Shown in pieces: positions 31,604 to 43,734 of a stretch of DNA of 64,000 nt. Under the pieces are notes generated by a model. The model saw nothing but the letters and a program-made list of their open reading frames with translations, was not told the origin of the DNA and made no database searches. The stretch is from an uncultured Desulfosoma sp. (GTDB taxonomy: Bacteria > Desulfobacterota > Syntrophobacteria > Syntrophobacterales > DSM-9756), in the NCBI GenBank assembly GCA_937960435.1, contig CALGPN010000018.1, positions 1-64,000 of the forward strand, written 5' to 3'. The stretch's first letter is position 1. Every line of letters starts with the position of its first letter. The position numbers and the translations under genes are program-made.

Positions 31604-31667
31604 CCCCTGATACGGCGCGGCGGGGCGGATCAGCGCTTTTTCTATCATCTTGGGAGCCGAAACGAAA

Positions 31668-31874
31668 ATGCGTCGACCCGAAGTGGATTTGAGCCACTGT
31701 GTGGACTGTGATGGATGCGTCGCCTTGTGCCCGGAGGTGTTTGCTCGAAACGAGGCGGGCTACATCGAGGTGCTGGAGTGCGGCGAATATCCTGAAGCCC
31801 TGGTGGATGAAGCCATCATGATGTGCCCGTCCGATTGCATTTGTTGGGTCGAAGACGAGGAGCCGACATCGTGA
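31668..31874 (+). CDS. Ferredoxin (4Fe-4S)
   Basis: DLSHCVDCDGCVALCPEVF...CPSDCICWVEDEE. Confidence 0.85.
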   Translation: MRRPEVDLSHCVDCDGCVALCPEVFARNEAGYIEVLECGEYPEALVDEAIMMCPSDCICWVEDEEPTS

Positions 31875-32605
31875 ACGAAGAAGAACGGGCCCCCCGGCGC
31901 ATCGACAAGCGGCGAGTGGAAGAACTTCTCCGCGCCCCGGATTTTGCGACCCAGCTTGCTTTGTGGCGCACTTTTCCCGCTCGAAAAGTCATCAACCCTT
32001 TGGTGTCTTTTCTCTGTTCGGTGGACGAACAGGTCCGGTGGCACGCCGTGACGGCGGCGGGGGTTGTCACGGCGGCTCTGGCGGAAGAGGACCCGGAATC
32101 GGCCAGGGTGATCATCCGCCGATTCCTATGGCAGCTCAACGACGAATCGGGCGGGATCGGCTGGGGCATTCCGGAAGCCTTGGGCGAGTCCTTGGCGCGT
32201 AGCGCGCTTCTCGCGAAAGAATACGGCCGTCTGGTGCTTTCTTTGATCAAAGAAGACGAAAACTACCTAGAGCACCCGCCCTTGCTGGCAGGAGCCTTGT
32301 GGGCTCTAGCGCGTCTCCTCCAAAACCGTGCCCATCTCCTCAAAGAAAGCGAGGCCCCCTTGATCTCCTACGGGCACCACCCTGAGCCCGCTTTTCGGGC
32401 TCTGGCCCTTTGGGGCCTCGGGGCCGTAGGGTCATCCCTCTCCCTCCCCTTAATCGAATCGCTGGAAGCCGACAGCGCTCCGGTTCGCCTCTACCGCAAT
32501 GAAACCTTCGAAAACACCGCCGTAGGGGAACTGGCCCGCCAAGCCCGCTCCGCCGTCCTCACCCGCTTTGGTCTTAGGTCGTTTCCAACGGCAACCGGAC
32601 GATGA
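31871..32605 (+). CDS. HEAT-repeat-like protein (DVU0298-like family)
   Basis: GTG start 31871 overlapping upstream stop; RWHAVTAAGVVTAALAEEDPESARVIIRRFLWQLNDESGGIGWGIPEALGE. Confidence 0.75.
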   Translation: MNEEERAPRRIDKRRVEELLRAPDFATQLALWRTFPARKVINPLVSFLCSVDEQVRWHAVTAAGVVTAALAEEDPESARVIIRRFLWQLNDESGGIGWGIPEALGESLARSALLAKEYGRLVLSLIKEDENYLEHPPLLAGALWALARLLQNRAHLLKESEAPLISYGHHPEPAFRALALWGLGAVGSSLSLPLIESLEADSAPVRLYRNETFENTAVGELARQARSAVLTRFGLRSFPTATGR

Positions 32606-34964
32606 AGGTGGTGCCTCGGCCTTCCTCCGTTTCGAAGGTCAGGTGCCCTTGATGCTTTTCCACCACCACGGCATGAGCGATGGCCAAGCCTTGTCCGGTG
32701 CCTTTGCCCACCTCCTTGGTGGTGAAAAAGGGATCGAAGATCCGGTGCCGGATCTTTTCGGGAATGCCCGTGCCGGTATCCGCGATGCGCACTTCGCACC
32801 ACTCGTCCACAGTCCGCGTGGAAACGGTGATGGTGCCGCGGGCGTCGGGGCGGCCGTTGAGGGCGTCCTTGATGGCATGGGCGGCGTTGACGATGATATT
32901 CAAGAACACCTGATTGATTTCGCCGGGGATGCACGGGACGAGCGGCAAATGGGGATCGAGGTCGGTGACCGCATCGGCCACGTATTTCCATTCATTCCGG
33001 GCCACGGTGAGGGTGTTTTCCAGCGCTTTGTTGACGTCGATCGGGACTTTTTCTTCCTGACCGGGGTGGGAAAACTCCTTCATGGCCAAGACGATCTTGG
33101 CCACCCTCTGGACCCCTTCCAGACTCTGGTCGATGGCTTTGGGGATTTCCGTTTTGAGGTATTCCAGGTCGATGGCTTCGGCCGTCTCCTCCACTTCACG
33201 GACCACATCGCCCAAACCGTCCACAGCGCGAGCCCTTTCCACGAGATTCCAGAGTTTTTCCAGAAGCTCTCCCACGTCGCGGAAGGCGTCCTGAAGGAAC
33301 CGGGTGTTATCGCCGATGAACTGCACCGGCGTGTTGATCTCATGGGCGATCCCCGCGGCCAACTGGCCGATGGATTCCAGCTTTTGCGCTTGGGCGAGCT
33401 GCGCCTCCAGAAGCTTTCTTTGAGTGATTTCGGCCCCCATGATGAGGAGGGCGACGTCCCGGTCATCACTTTTCTCCCCCACGGGATTGACGTTCAAACC
33501 GAGAAACCCCGGCTGTCCGTCGGGGCGGGTATAGCGAAGATCGTCCACGCGTTGGGCTTTTTTCCTTCGACGGCAGGAGTCGAGGGCCGACTGCACCCTG
33601 TTCTTCTCCCATTCGATGGGGAGTTCCTCCAGCTTTTTTCCTAAAACGTCGGCGGCGGCCGTCCCGAAAACACTCTCGGCCGCGGCGTTCCATCGAACGA
33701 TGCGCCCTTGGGGGTCTAATCCGATGAGTATGGATGAAATGGCCGAGATGAGCTGTTCCAGCTCCCAATGAGCTTTGCGGGCTTCTTCTTCGGCCTTCTT
33801 GACGGCGGTCACGTCGTGGGACACGGAGATACAGCCCACAGGAGAACCGTTCGCATCATAATACGGCGTGCTCACGACGTGAAAATAAGCTCCTAAGTGA
33901 TCGTTATAAACCTCCCTTTCCACAAAACGACTTGGAGGGCCACCCTCGTCGTAGGGGCACTGAGGGCACTTTCCCGTGAGTCCGCGGAGGATTTCGTAGC
34001 ACGTGCGCCCGATGATTTCCTCTCGAGGCATTCCCACGCGTCGGGCAAAGGCCGCATTGACTTTGCGGATGCGGAAATCTCTGTCCGTGACGTCGATCAA
34101 GGCCGGCACGGCATCGAAGGTCCGTTCCCATTCTTCGTTGGCGCGGCGGAGGGCCTCCCGGGCTTCCTTTCGCTCCGTAATGTCGAATAGGACCCCGGAG
34201 ACATGATCGATGGTGCCGTCCGGGGCAAAAACGATGCGCCCTCGGTCTTGAATCCAGCGAACGCGCCCTTGCGTATCCACGATGCGGTATTCGCGGATAA
34301 AAGCGCCGTCTCGACCCTTGGCTTCCTTGAGCGCAGCGACGGCGTTCGGCATGTCGTCCGGCAGGATGCATTCGTTCCAGCGTTTTCGGCCGGAAAGAAA
34401 GACCTCGGGGGCGTACCCGGTAACCTCTCGGACTCGATCGGAGACGAAGGTCACCGTCCAGTCGGGCAACCCTGTGTAGACGACGCAGGGGAGGTTCTTG
34501 ACGAGAGCTTCATAGTCTTGCTGGTGCCGGTGCAAGGCAAGGGTTTTCTGTTCCAAGAGTTGTTCCAAGTCTTGGCGGTATCGGCGGTTGGCCGTTTCCA
34601 GTTCGCGCCGTCGCAGAGCGGCTTCCACATTGATGCAGAGACCCGAAACCTCGAAAGGCTTGACGACATAGCCGTAAACGCCGATGTCCAAAGCCCTCTG
34701 GGTAATCCGCGGATCGTCCAATACGGACAAAATGAGCGTGGCTGTATCGGGGCGGGTTTGGATCACGTGGTCCAAAAAATCGAGGCCGGATTCTCCCGGC
34801 ATGTTCACGTCCGCAATGATCAGATCGTAAGCGTTCTTTTGCAAAAGAGTTCGCGCGGCTGCGGCGTCGGGCGCCGTTTCGCATTCATGGCCGAACCCGC
34901 TCAGGGCGGCCGAAACCAGATGACGGATGGCGCTTTCATCGTCCACGACAAGGATGCGTGCCAT
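32574..34964 (-). CDS. Hybrid response regulator/multi-PAS sensor histidine kinase
   Basis: [21 protein letters not shown] receiver, PAS domains, [17 protein letters not shown]-box, [13 protein letters not shown]. Confidence 0.9.
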   Translation of the reverse strand: MARILVVDDESAIRHLVSAALSGFGHECETAPDAAAARTLLQKNAYDLIIADVNMPGESGLDFLDHVIQTRPDTATLILSVLDDPRITQRALDIGVYGYVVKPFEVSGLCINVEAALRRRELETANRRYRQDLEQLLEQKTLALHRHQQDYEALVKNLPCVVYTGLPDWTVTFVSDRVREVTGYAPEVFLSGRKRWNECILPDDMPNAVAALKEAKGRDGAFIREYRIVDTQGRVRWIQDRGRIVFAPDGTIDHVSGVLFDITERKEAREALRRANEEWERTFDAVPALIDVTDRDFRIRKVNAAFARRVGMPREEIIGRTCYEILRGLTGKCPQCPYDEGGPPSRFVEREVYNDHLGAYFHVVSTPYYDANGSPVGCISVSHDVTAVKKAEEEARKAHWELEQLISAISSILIGLDPQGRIVRWNAAAESVFGTAAADVLGKKLEELPIEWEKNRVQSALDSCRRRKKAQRVDDLRYTRPDGQPGFLGLNVNPVGEKSDDRDVALLIMGAEITQRKLLEAQLAQAQKLESIGQLAAGIAHEINTPVQFIGDNTRFLQDAFRDVGELLEKLWNLVERARAVDGLGDVVREVEETAEAIDLEYLKTEIPKAIDQSLEGVQRVAKIVLAMKEFSHPGQEEKVPIDVNKALENTLTVARNEWKYVADAVTDLDPHLPLVPCIPGEINQVFLNIIVNAAHAIKDALNGRPDARGTITVSTRTVDEWCEVRIADTGTGIPEKIRHRIFDPFFTTKEVGKGTGQGLAIAHAVVVEKHQGHLTFETEEGRGTTFIVRLPLETT

Positions 34965-35137
34965 GGTCTTTCCCCTCCCGTGTGCCCCTCTGTGAACCCT
35001 CGCAAAAAATGCTCCATTTTTTGCATCGGCAGGATTCATGCCGAACTTGATCAATGCCGATAGAGATCGTGATGGGCGATCATCGAGCGCCGTTTCAATA
35101 ACGGCCCGTTTATCGGGGCCAAAAAGGGAGATTTCCC

Positions 35138-35662
35138 ATGATTGAAGAAGCCTACGTGGTTTTCGAAATTGACGGGCAAAGCTGCGCGGTCCCCCTAGGA
35201 TCGGTGCGGCGTATTGTTCGCGCGGCAGCCCTCTCCCCGGTGCCGGACGCTCCCTCGGGCCTCCTGGGCCTGCTCAACCTCCACGGCCGGCTGGTTCCGA
35301 TTTTCGACGTGCGCCTCTCGCTGGGTTATCCTCCCAAGCCTCTTTCGCCGGCGGATCGGTTCGTCATCGTAAACAATGGGATGGGCTCTGCCGGGATCCG
35401 CGTTGACGAGGTGTGCCACATCGGGAAGGTAGAGACGGAGTCCACGGACCAGTGCCGACGCCTCTTCGAGCCTCACAGCCTCTTTGGCGCCGTGGGGCAA
35501 TGCGACGGAAAAACCGTGCTCCTTATGGATCCGGCGTCTTTAGGGAAAAAAGCCCATGGGTCCGTCAAGGCCGTCAAAGGGAACAACGGTGAAGTCATGA
35601 ATCTGACGCACGGCGAGGCTTCCTCGGGTTATGACAGGGAAGCTGTGGAGGCGTGTTTGTAG
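35138..35662 (+). CDS. CheW-like chemotaxis coupling protein
   Basis: CheW fold VFEIDGQSCAVPLGSVRRIVRA...GLLGLLNLHGRLVPIFDVRLSLG. Confidence 0.85.
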   Translation: MIEEAYVVFEIDGQSCAVPLGSVRRIVRAAALSPVPDAPSGLLGLLNLHGRLVPIFDVRLSLGYPPKPLSPADRFVIVNNGMGSAGIRVDEVCHIGKVETESTDQCRRLFEPHSLFGAVGQCDGKTVLLMDPASLGKKAHGSVKAVKGNNGEVMNLTHGEASSGYDREAVEACL

Positions 35663-35736
35663 GAATTGACGGTGTTTCGAGGAAAACCCGAGGGCAGGGT
35701 TCGACAGGGGTTTTTCACTTTGGAGACGGGAAATTG

Positions 35737-37377
35737 ATGGTCGGGGTGCGAGAGGTCGCCGAGTGGGCTCGGAAGCACTTGGGTGTGCATTGGGACCCCT
35801 CGGCGGAATCGGAAATTCGTCTCAAGCTTGTCCTGGCGGCCCAGGCGGAAGGTTTCGAGGACGTCGAGGGTTTCGTCCGGCACGTTTTGAACGAACTGAC
35901 GCCTGCCGATCGACGCCGAATACTCGCTTCCGTGTTCACTGTCGGGGAGACATACTTTTTTCGAGAACCGGCAGTGTTGGAGACTTTTAAGGCAGAAATC
36001 CTTCCGAAGATTCTCGGATATCGGGAAGAATGCGGGCAGAGCCGTCTCTATCTCTGGAGTGCAGGGTGCAGCACGGGAGAAGAGGCGTACACCTTGGCCA
36101 TGATCCTCAAGGAAGCGCTGCGCGAGCGCCCCGGTTGGGATTTTTCCGTCCTGGCGACGGATATCAACGAAAAGGCCTTAGAAACGGCCCGCCAAGGACT
36201 CTATCGCCCCTGGTCTTTTCGAAAGCCTTTGCCCATGGCCTACAGCAAGTATCTCGTCCGGCAGGGGGAGGAAAACCTGTGGCGGGTTCACGACGACATC
36301 AAGCGGCACACGACGTTTTCCGTCCTCAATCTGGCCGCCGATGCCTATCCGTCTCTTTGGACGAAAACGACCGACGTGGACGCCATTTTTTGCCGGAACG
36401 TGCTCATGTATTTCGATCCGAAAACCCGAACGGAGGTTCTCCGGAGGTTCTCCGGGGCCTTGAACAAGGCCGGTTGGCTTGTGCTGAGCGCTTCTGAGAT
36501 TCACACGGCATCGTCCGATTCCTGGGATTCGGTCCGGTACCCGGGGGCCATTTTCCTGCGCAAACGACATGGGGAGGCGTCGGCGATCGCTAAAGCCTAT
36601 GCCTTCGCCAAGATGCAGGTGCCGAAGAATGTCGTGCCCGAGAGCGGGGGCGAATCAGCCCCGGCGAGTGCGGGCGGGAGAGCTTCGGTTCCCGCAATCG
36701 GGAGTTCCAGGCAGTTTTTCGGAGGTAATGAGAAAGGACGGCGGCCGTCTTGCGGGGCGAACGGCATTCCCGATCCCAAGGGAGCCTCCGCGGAGCCCCT
36801 CGGCGGAAAGATCTTTTTGGCGCCCGGCGTTTCCTCTGAGGCGTCACCGGAGGGGGGCTCCCTGGAAGAGGAAATTTCTCGTCTCTTGTCTGCCGGGAGG
36901 TTGGATGAGGCTGCGGTTCGGGTGGAACAATGTCTGATGAGCGAAGCAGCTGGGGCGTTGGGTCGGCACTTGCGCCATGCGGTCAGGTGCGTCGTGCAAG
37001 CCCTGGCAGCGGAAAGCCGCAGCGAAAAGGCCTTGGATGTCCTCAATCGGGTCCTTGGCGTTGACAAGTTCGACCCCGCCTATCACCACATGAAGGGAGC
37101 CCTCCACGCCGAGCGCGGAGAAATTGAGGAAGCTGTCGCCGCGTTCCGCCAGATGCTCTATGTGGCGCCTCAATCGGCAACGGCGCTCTTGTCCTTGGGG
37201 ATGCTGTGCCTGCGCGACGGACATGGGGAAGCCGCCCGACGTTATCTGGAAGGGGCGCTGAAGCTGCTTCACGGCAAAAGCGATCAAGAAATCGTGCCCT
37301 ATAGCGAGGGCATGTCGGTAGGGCAAATGCGGCGCGTGATCGAACAGTTTCTGGGCGGGATGGGTGAAAGAATGTGA
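35737..37377 (+). CDS. CheR-type methyltransferase with C-terminal TPR region
   Basis: TVGETYFFREP; LWSAGCSTGEEAYTLAMIL; CRNVLMYFDPKT; TPR-like C terminus. Confidence 0.92.
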   Translation: MVGVREVAEWARKHLGVHWDPSAESEIRLKLVLAAQAEGFEDVEGFVRHVLNELTPADRRRILASVFTVGETYFFREPAVLETFKAEILPKILGYREECGQSRLYLWSAGCSTGEEAYTLAMILKEALRERPGWDFSVLATDINEKALETARQGLYRPWSFRKPLPMAYSKYLVRQGEENLWRVHDDIKRHTTFSVLNLAADAYPSLWTKTTDVDAIFCRNVLMYFDPKTRTEVLRRFSGALNKAGWLVLSASEIHTASSDSWDSVRYPGAIFLRKRHGEASAIAKAYAFAKMQVPKNVVPESGGESAPASAGGRASVPAIGSSRQFFGGNEKGRRPSCGANGIPDPKGASAEPLGGKIFLAPGVSSEASPEGGSLEEEISRLLSAGRLDEAAVRVEQCLMSEAAGALGRHLRHAVRCVVQALAAESRSEKALDVLNRVLGVDKFDPAYHHMKGALHAERGEIEEAVAAFRQMLYVAPQSATALLSLGMLCLRDGHGEAARRYLEGALKLLHGKSDQEIVPYSEGMSVGQMRRVIEQFLGGMGERM

Positions 37378-37388
37378 GAGGGATCCTC

Positions 37389-37910
37389 ATGGGGGAGGCT
37401 GTGGAAAAGGATCGGGCCATCCTGAGAAGTCGGGCTCAGGAGTTAGCCAAGCCTTTGGAAGAAGGCAAAGGGGAAGGTGGGACGGAGCTGGTTGTCTTTG
37501 AGCTTTGCGGCGAACGCTACGCCGTGGCATCGAGGGTGGTGCGAGAAATCCGAGGACTTTGCGGCCTCACGAGTCTTCCCGGCGTGCCGGCTTTTGTCAT
37601 GGGGATCATGAACGTCCGGGGGGAGATCCTATCGGTGGTGGATTTGGGGACGCTTTTGGGGCTGTCACCGAGCCCTTTCAAGGAGGCGGCACGGGTGATG
37701 GTTTTGAGCGGCGCCGGGATGACTTTCGGGATCGCCGTCCATGCCCTCCAAGGAACGCTGAGATTGTCCCTTCAGGAGCTTCAGCAAGCTCCGGTTACCG
37801 GCGACGGGTTCGCTCAGGGCGTGGTGCGGGGGGTGACGTCCGATGGGCTTATCATCCTTGACGGGGAAGCGCTTCTCACCGAAAAGGCCCTGATTGTCGA
37901 TGCGGGGTGA
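37389..37910 (+). CDS. CheW-like coupling protein
   Basis: [21 protein letters not shown]...[21 protein letters not shown]. Confidence 0.88.
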   Translation: MGEAVEKDRAILRSRAQELAKPLEEGKGEGGTELVVFELCGERYAVASRVVREIRGLCGLTSLPGVPAFVMGIMNVRGEILSVVDLGTLLGLSPSPFKEAARVMVLSGAGMTFGIAVHALQGTLRLSLQELQQAPVTGDGFAQGVVRGVTSDGLIILDGEALLTEKALIVDAG

Positions 37911-37965
37911 CAGGCGCCGTGCGCCACTGACGGCGAAAATGAACTTGTCAAAACGGGAGGAATCG

Positions 37966-39996
37966 ATGATCGCTCGATTTCAGAGGCAATTGGCATGGAG
38001 AATGGCGCTTTATTTCGGCATCCTGGTGACCGTGTCCCTCGTTTTTTCCGCAGGGATCAGCTTTTTTTTCGTGCGGCGAAGTTTTGAAAGCTATGTGTTT
38101 CATCGGTTGAGCGGCTTTCGGGAGATCCAAAAAGAACGGCTGCAAGAATATCTGGAAGAGCGCATCCTTTTCGTGCGTCTCCTTGCCAAATCCCGCGAGG
38201 TGGCCGAAATCATCGCCTTCGCCGCCGAGGTGCAAAGTTCCGGAGGAATAGAGTCCGAAGATCTTTCCGGCCGGCGTTACGGCCATTTGGCTCAAAAGGC
38301 GCACAAGCGGCTGACTTCCGATGAGGCCTTTGCGGGCTTGGAGGATCTTGTCCTTTTTGCGCCGGATCAGCCGAAGATCATCTACGCAGCCCGGGAAGGT
38401 CTCAAGACGTCCACGGACGACGCGGCGCATGCAAAGCGCATCAAGACGCTGGAATCAGTCTGGAAACAGGCCGGTAAGAAAGGATCGCCCGCTCTTGCCG
38501 ACGTGGCTTTCTATGAACCGGCCGCAAAGCCGTGCCTCTTTATCGGCACTCCCGTTACCGACGATGAAGGGAGGCTGTTCGCGGTGCTCGTCGCGGTTCT
38601 CAGTAGCAATCATCTCAAGCATATCGTTGAGGAAAAAACAGGCTTGGGCCTCACCGGGGAAACTTACCTGGTGGGCCCTGACGGCACGGTGCGCACACCG
38701 TCCCGATTCCTCACGGAAGGGGACATTTTGAAAAAGAAGGTGGAAACGGAAGCCGTGCGACGGGCGTTGGCCGGCGAAAAGGGGCAGATGATCCTGACGG
38801 ACTATCGAGGCAGGGAGGTGCTCAGTGCCTTTACTCCCTTGGGTCTGAAAGAAACGGCCTCGGCCGACTTCGAGTGGGCTCTTCTGGTGGAAATGGATAC
38901 CGATGAAGCCTTTTCGGCCGTGACCCAACTGGCCTTTCGGTATGTGCTCCTGACGATGATCTTGGCGGTGTGCGCCGTGGTGGTGGGATTTTTTACAGCC
39001 CGCGCCATCGTTTCCCCCCTGAGGAAGCTCAGGGCCGTTATAGGGCAAGTGAGCCAAGGAAACTTGAATGTGACCATCGAGGAGACGAAACGTTCGGACG
39101 AAGTGGGGGATTTGGTCCGCGGTTTTGCCACCATGGTGAACTTTCTCAAGGGCCAGACAGGGCAGATTCTCGGTGGGGTCAACAATCTGGCAGCGTCCAT
39201 CAGTCAGATTTCGGCAACGGCGGCCCAACTCGCCGCCAGTTCCGCCGAAACGGGCACGGCCATCAGCGAAATTACGGCCACGGCGGAGGAAGTGCGACAG
39301 ACGGCTCTTTTGTCCCACGACAAAGCCAAGCAGGTGGCCCACCGAGCGGAACTTCTGGCCCAGACGGCCCAAGAAGGGCGTTCGGCGACCGGGGACGCTC
39401 TGAGCGGTTTCCGGCGCATACGGGAGGAAATGGAATTGGTGGCGGACAATATCATGCGCTTGAGCGAACAGGGGCAGAGTATTGGCGACATTATTGAAAC
39501 GGTGAGGGACCTGGCGGACCAGGTGAACCTTCTTTCGGTTAATGCGGCCATCGAAGCGGCGAAAGCGGGAGATCACGGCAAAGGCTTCGCGGTGGTGGCT
39601 CAGGAAATGCGATCTCTGGCGGACCGGTCCAAAGAGGCGACGGAACAGGTCAAGCAAATCTTATCCGAAATTCAAAAGGCGACGAGCGGGGCGGTCATGG
39701 CCATCGAAAGGGGCACCAAAGCGGTGGCCTCGGGGCTGGATTTGGGCCAGAGGGCCGGGGATGCCATCGGCCGCCTCGCCCAAGGGGTGGAAGAAGCCTC
39801 CGATTCGGCGCTCCAAATCGCCTCCTCCAGCCAGGAGCAATTGGTCGGCATGGAGCAGCTGGTGATGGCGGTGCAAAACATCCGTGAAGCAAGCGTGCAA
39901 AATACGGAAGCCGCCCGCCAGTTGGAAATGGCGGTTCAGGATCTGGAACGCCTGAGCCATGCATTGACGGAGGTTTCCTCCCGCTTACGGACCTGA
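37966..39996 (+). CDS. Methyl-accepting chemotaxis protein (Cache-like sensor, HAMP, signalling domain)
   Basis: Two TM segments; signalling hairpin [41 protein letters not shown]. Confidence 0.95.
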   Translation: MIARFQRQLAWRMALYFGILVTVSLVFSAGISFFFVRRSFESYVFHRLSGFREIQKERLQEYLEERILFVRLLAKSREVAEIIAFAAEVQSSGGIESEDLSGRRYGHLAQKAHKRLTSDEAFAGLEDLVLFAPDQPKIIYAAREGLKTSTDDAAHAKRIKTLESVWKQAGKKGSPALADVAFYEPAAKPCLFIGTPVTDDEGRLFAVLVAVLSSNHLKHIVEEKTGLGLTGETYLVGPDGTVRTPSRFLTEGDILKKKVETEAVRRALAGEKGQMILTDYRGREVLSAFTPLGLKETASADFEWALLVEMDTDEAFSAVTQLAFRYVLLTMILAVCAVVVGFFTARAIVSPLRKLRAVIGQVSQGNLNVTIEETKRSDEVGDLVRGFATMVNFLKGQTGQILGGVNNLAASISQISATAAQLAASSAETGTAISEITATAEEVRQTALLSHDKAKQVAHRAELLAQTAQEGRSATGDALSGFRRIREEMELVADNIMRLSEQGQSIGDIIETVRDLADQVNLLSVNAAIEAAKAGDHGKGFAVVAQEMRSLADRSKEATEQVKQILSEIQKATSGAVMAIERGTKAVASGLDLGQRAGDAIGRLAQGVEEASDSALQIASSSQEQLVGMEQLVMAVQNIREASVQNTEAARQLEMAVQDLERLSHALTEVSSRLRT

Positions 39997-40054
39997 GAGG
40001 GAAAAAACGGACAGAGACCGAGAGGGTCAAGCGCATGGGGGCTAGAGAGGAGCC

Positions 40055-42613
40055 ATGACCGAAGAAGAACTTATGGAAAGGCTTCGCCAAGCGTTTATGG
40101 AGGAAGCCAGAGAACGGCTGGACTCCCTAAGCTTGCATTTAGAAGCCATAGAACGGGGGGACGATCCGGGCCTTCGGAAACAATCCCTGGAGGTGGCCTA
40201 TCGAGAAGCCCATAGCCTGAAAGGGGCCGCTCGGGCCGTTGGCTTTTCGGACGTTGAGGCCGTGTGCCAAGCGGCTGAGAGTGTTCTTTCGGCCCTGAAA
40301 AGAGAACAAATCTCCGCGTCGCGGGAGGTCGTGACCGCTCTGTACCAGGTGCTGTCCTTTGTAGAAAAGGCCCTCCAAGGGCAGAGTGACCGGAAATCCG
40401 TCTCCGTCCTCTGTCACCATTTGGAATCCTTGCTTCAATCGCCGCAGAAAGAAATGAGGCCTCTTGAGGAAGGCGGGAGCGTTCCGTCTTCGGAGGTCCC
40501 CCCGGCTGCAGCGCCGACCGCGGGGGATTCTTCCGAGGCCGTGCCGTGGGGTTCCGCTCTTCCGCCCGAAGCTGAGCCTGAGGCTAAGCTCGACGATAGG
40601 GGGGGCGGAGGGCTTTCGGCCGGGGATTTTTCATCGCAAAAAGAAGGAAAAGCTGAAGTCCCGCGGGCGAGTGATGAGACCATTCTGCCCGATGCCGGGC
40701 GAGTTTCGGAGCATCCGCCGGAACCGCAAAGTGCGCCGGCGTGGAAGGCGGATGCCGAGCCTGCCGTTCAGGGGCCTGCCCGGGGGTCTCAAGGAGCCCG
40801 CACCGTCAAGGTGGATGTGCAGCGGCTGGACGTTTTCTTGAAAAGGGCAGAGGAGCTCATTTCGGCCAAATTGGCCATGGCGCAGCATCTCCAGAGCCTG
40901 AAAGATCTTCGCCGCCGGTTCGATCGGTTGAAAAGCCAGTGCGCCTTAGGGACGAAGAATCTCCAATGGTTGAGGGATTGGGCTGATGAGGCCTCCGGTG
41001 CGGAAGGTCTCATTCCTTCCAAGAAAGTGCTGGACCTTCAGCGTTTCATCCAGGAAAACCAGGCCGCGTTACACGCCATAGGAGAAGAGGTGATCCGCGC
41101 GGTGGCGTCCGCCGAGGACAACGCACGGTATCTGGCCACCCTGGTGGATGAGCTTATGGAAGGGGCGAAGGAGGTGCTCTTGCAGCCTTTCGCCACGGTG
41201 CTCAGGGGCTTTTCCAGAATGGTTCGTGATCTCGCGGGGCACTTGGGCAAGGACGTCCGGTTGGTGATTGAGGGCGACGATGTGGAGGTGGACCGCAGAA
41301 TCCTCGAAGAACTCAAAGATCCTTTAGTCCACCTGTTGCGGAACGCCCTGGACCATGGGTTGGAGGCTCCCTCGGTACGGCTCGCCAACGGGAAACCGGC
41401 CCAGGGAACGGTGCGGATCCGGGTGGTCCAAGACGATGCGCGGACCGTGATCCTCTCTGTGGAAGACGACGGTCGGGGGATTGACCCCCAGAGGCTTCGT
41501 GAAGAAGCCGTTCGCCGGGGATTGCTCAGCCGCCAGGAAGCGGAGCACATGACGGACGAAGCGGCTGTACAGCTCATTTTTCGTTCGGACCTTTCCACCA
41601 GCGCGATGGTGACCGAACTCTCCGGGCGAGGATTGGGCATGGCCATCGTGAAAGAGAAAGTGGAAGGGGTCGGGGGGCGTCTCCATGTCCAGACCGACAA
41701 AGGGCGAGGGACCCGCATGGTCATGGAACTGCCGGTGTCCTTGGCAACCTTTCGGGGCATTCTGATCGGTGAAGGCGGCCGATTGTTTGTGATGCCGACC
41801 CATGCGGTGGAAGCGGTGAGGCGCGTGCGGAATAGCGATTGTCGCCGCGTAGAAGGGCGGGAGACCGTCACGCACAGGGAACGTGTGATCCCCATCCAAC
41901 GCCTGGGGCATGTGCTGGGCTTTCCTGATGCCACGGCGCAGGGGCCGACGGACGGCGATGGCCGGCGAACGGCGTTGATCCTTCGAGCCGGTGATGGGGA
42001 AGCGGCCCTGGAAGTGGACGCCGTCCTCGGTGAACAAGAGGTGCTCATTAAAGATCTCGGGCCTCAACTCCAGAAAGTGCGCCACATTTGGGGGGCGACC
42101 GTCTTGGGGACCGGGCTGGTGGTGCCCGTGTTGAATGCCGCGGACCTGGTTCGATCCGTGCGACAATCGGTTAGGCCGTCGCGGGCTACGCCGGGACCGT
42201 CGAAGGATGCGGCACAAAAATCCGTCATGCGAAAACGATCCGTCTTGGTGGCTGAAGATTCCGTCACGTCGCGAACGTTGCTCAAAAATATCCTCGAATC
42301 TGCCGGCTATGTGGTGCAGACGGCGGTGGACGGCCAGGAAGCGTTGGCGAAGCTTAGAGAACAGCCGTTCGATGCCGTGGTTTCCGACGTGGAAATGCCG
42401 CGCATGAACGGTTTCGATCTGACGCGTTCCATCCGCCGGGAAGAAAAACTGAAGCATGTGCCCGTCGTGCTTGTGACCAGCCTGGATTCACGGGAGCACC
42501 GGGAACAGGGTTTGGAAGCCGGGGCGGACGCCTACATTGTGAAAAGCGCTTTTGATCAAAGCACCCTGCTGGATGTCCTCGATCGCTTTACCGGGGCGAA
42601 GGGAGAGCCCTAA
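40055..42613 (+). CDS. CheA hybrid histidine kinase with C-terminal receiver
   Basis: Hpt AYREAHSLKGAARAVGF; HLLRNALDHGLE; CheW-like region; RSVLVAEDSVTSRTLLKN receiver. Confidence 0.95.
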   Translation: MTEEELMERLRQAFMEEARERLDSLSLHLEAIERGDDPGLRKQSLEVAYREAHSLKGAARAVGFSDVEAVCQAAESVLSALKREQISASREVVTALYQVLSFVEKALQGQSDRKSVSVLCHHLESLLQSPQKEMRPLEEGGSVPSSEVPPAAAPTAGDSSEAVPWGSALPPEAEPEAKLDDRGGGGLSAGDFSSQKEGKAEVPRASDETILPDAGRVSEHPPEPQSAPAWKADAEPAVQGPARGSQGARTVKVDVQRLDVFLKRAEELISAKLAMAQHLQSLKDLRRRFDRLKSQCALGTKNLQWLRDWADEASGAEGLIPSKKVLDLQRFIQENQAALHAIGEEVIRAVASAEDNARYLATLVDELMEGAKEVLLQPFATVLRGFSRMVRDLAGHLGKDVRLVIEGDDVEVDRRILEELKDPLVHLLRNALDHGLEAPSVRLANGKPAQGTVRIRVVQDDARTVILSVEDDGRGIDPQRLREEAVRRGLLSRQEAEHMTDEAAVQLIFRSDLSTSAMVTELSGRGLGMAIVKEKVEGVGGRLHVQTDKGRGTRMVMELPVSLATFRGILIGEGGRLFVMPTHAVEAVRRVRNSDCRRVEGRETVTHRERVIPIQRLGHVLGFPDATAQGPTDGDGRRTALILRAGDGEAALEVDAVLGEQEVLIKDLGPQLQKVRHIWGATVLGTGLVVPVLNAADLVRSVRQSVRPSRATPGPSKDAAQKSVMRKRSVLVAEDSVTSRTLLKNILESAGYVVQTAVDGQEALAKLREQPFDAVVSDVEMPRMNGFDLTRSIRREEKLKHVPVVLVTSLDSREHREQGLEAGADAYIVKSAFDQSTLLDVLDRFTGAKGEP

Positions 42614-43692
42614 TGGCGGAACCCAAGCGCGTGCTCATTGCCGACGATTCCCTTACCTGCCGAGAATACCTGCGATTTATTCTCGAAAAAGACAAAGGGT
42701 TTCAGGTGGTGGGTATCGCCGTGGACGGGGAAGACGCCGTCCGGCAAGCCTTGGCCTTGAAGCCCGACCTCATCGCCATGGATATTCACATGCCCAAGAT
42801 GGACGGCATCGAGGCCTCTCGCAAAATCTTGGAGCGTCTCCCCGTCCCCATTGTCATGGTGAGCGATGTGTGGCAGACGGCAGAAGTGCAAAAAGCTTTC
42901 GAAGCGATGGAAATCGGTGCCGTCGGGGGTGTGCAGAAGCCTCCGGGGCTAGGGCACCCCGAAGCCGAAGTCTTCGCCCGAAAGCTTGTTCGAACGATGA
43001 AACTCATGGCCGAGCTGCCTGTCATTCAACGCAGGGGCAAGCCGATAGCGAAAGGGCCCTCGGCCGGCACGACGCCCAGAGGCGGCTTGACGAGGTGGCG
43101 TGTAAAAAGTCCGGTCCGCTTGGTCGCCATAGGGGCATCAACGGGGGGCCCTCCCGTGCTTAAGGAGATCCTTTGTCGCCTTCCCGTTGGCTTTTCCGTA
43201 CCGGTGCTGGTGGTACAACACATCAGCGCGGGCTTTTTGCCGGGCATGGTGGAGTGGATGCAGCGCGCATGCGAGGTGAAACTCTGCATTGCGAAGCCCG
43301 GGGAACCGGCGGAGCCGGGCGCAGTTTACTTTGCCCCGGATGAAGTGCACATGGAAATCGATGGGCGCGGTATTATCCGTTTCAGCAACGAAGCTTCAGA
43401 ACACGGCGTCAAGCCCTCTGTGTCGGTCCTTTTCCGGTCCGTGGCGGCGTCCTTTGGGGCGGCCGCCGTCGGCGTCCTCCTTACGGGCATGGGCAAGGAC
43501 GGAGCCCAAGAACTGTTGCTGCTTCGTCAAAAGGGAGCCCTCACCGTGGTCCAGGACAAATCCAGTTGTGTCGTCTTCGGCATGCCCGGCGAAGCGGTGC
43601 GGCTGGGGGCAGCCCAATGGGTGCTTCCGCCGGGGGAGATCGCCCGCCTTCTCATGGAGGTGGTGGGCGGCCGAACGGCAGCCGGTTTGTGA
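42613..43692 (+). CDS. CheB-type methylesterase response regulator
   Basis: RVLIADDSLTCREYLRFIL receiver; AIGASTGGPPVLKEIL; QHISAGFLPGM; LLTGMGKDGAQELLLL. Confidence 0.95.
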   Translation: MAEPKRVLIADDSLTCREYLRFILEKDKGFQVVGIAVDGEDAVRQALALKPDLIAMDIHMPKMDGIEASRKILERLPVPIVMVSDVWQTAEVQKAFEAMEIGAVGGVQKPPGLGHPEAEVFARKLVRTMKLMAELPVIQRRGKPIAKGPSAGTTPRGGLTRWRVKSPVRLVAIGASTGGPPVLKEILCRLPVGFSVPVLVVQHISAGFLPGMVEWMQRACEVKLCIAKPGEPAEPGAVYFAPDEVHMEIDGRGIIRFSNEASEHGVKPSVSVLFRSVAASFGAAAVGVLLTGMGKDGAQELLLLRQKGALTVVQDKSSCVVFGMPGEAVRLGAAQWVLPPGEIARLLMEVVGGRTAAGL

Positions 43693-43734
43693 GCTTTACG
43701 ACGAAAACCATAAAGGGCAAGAAAGGTTCGCCCA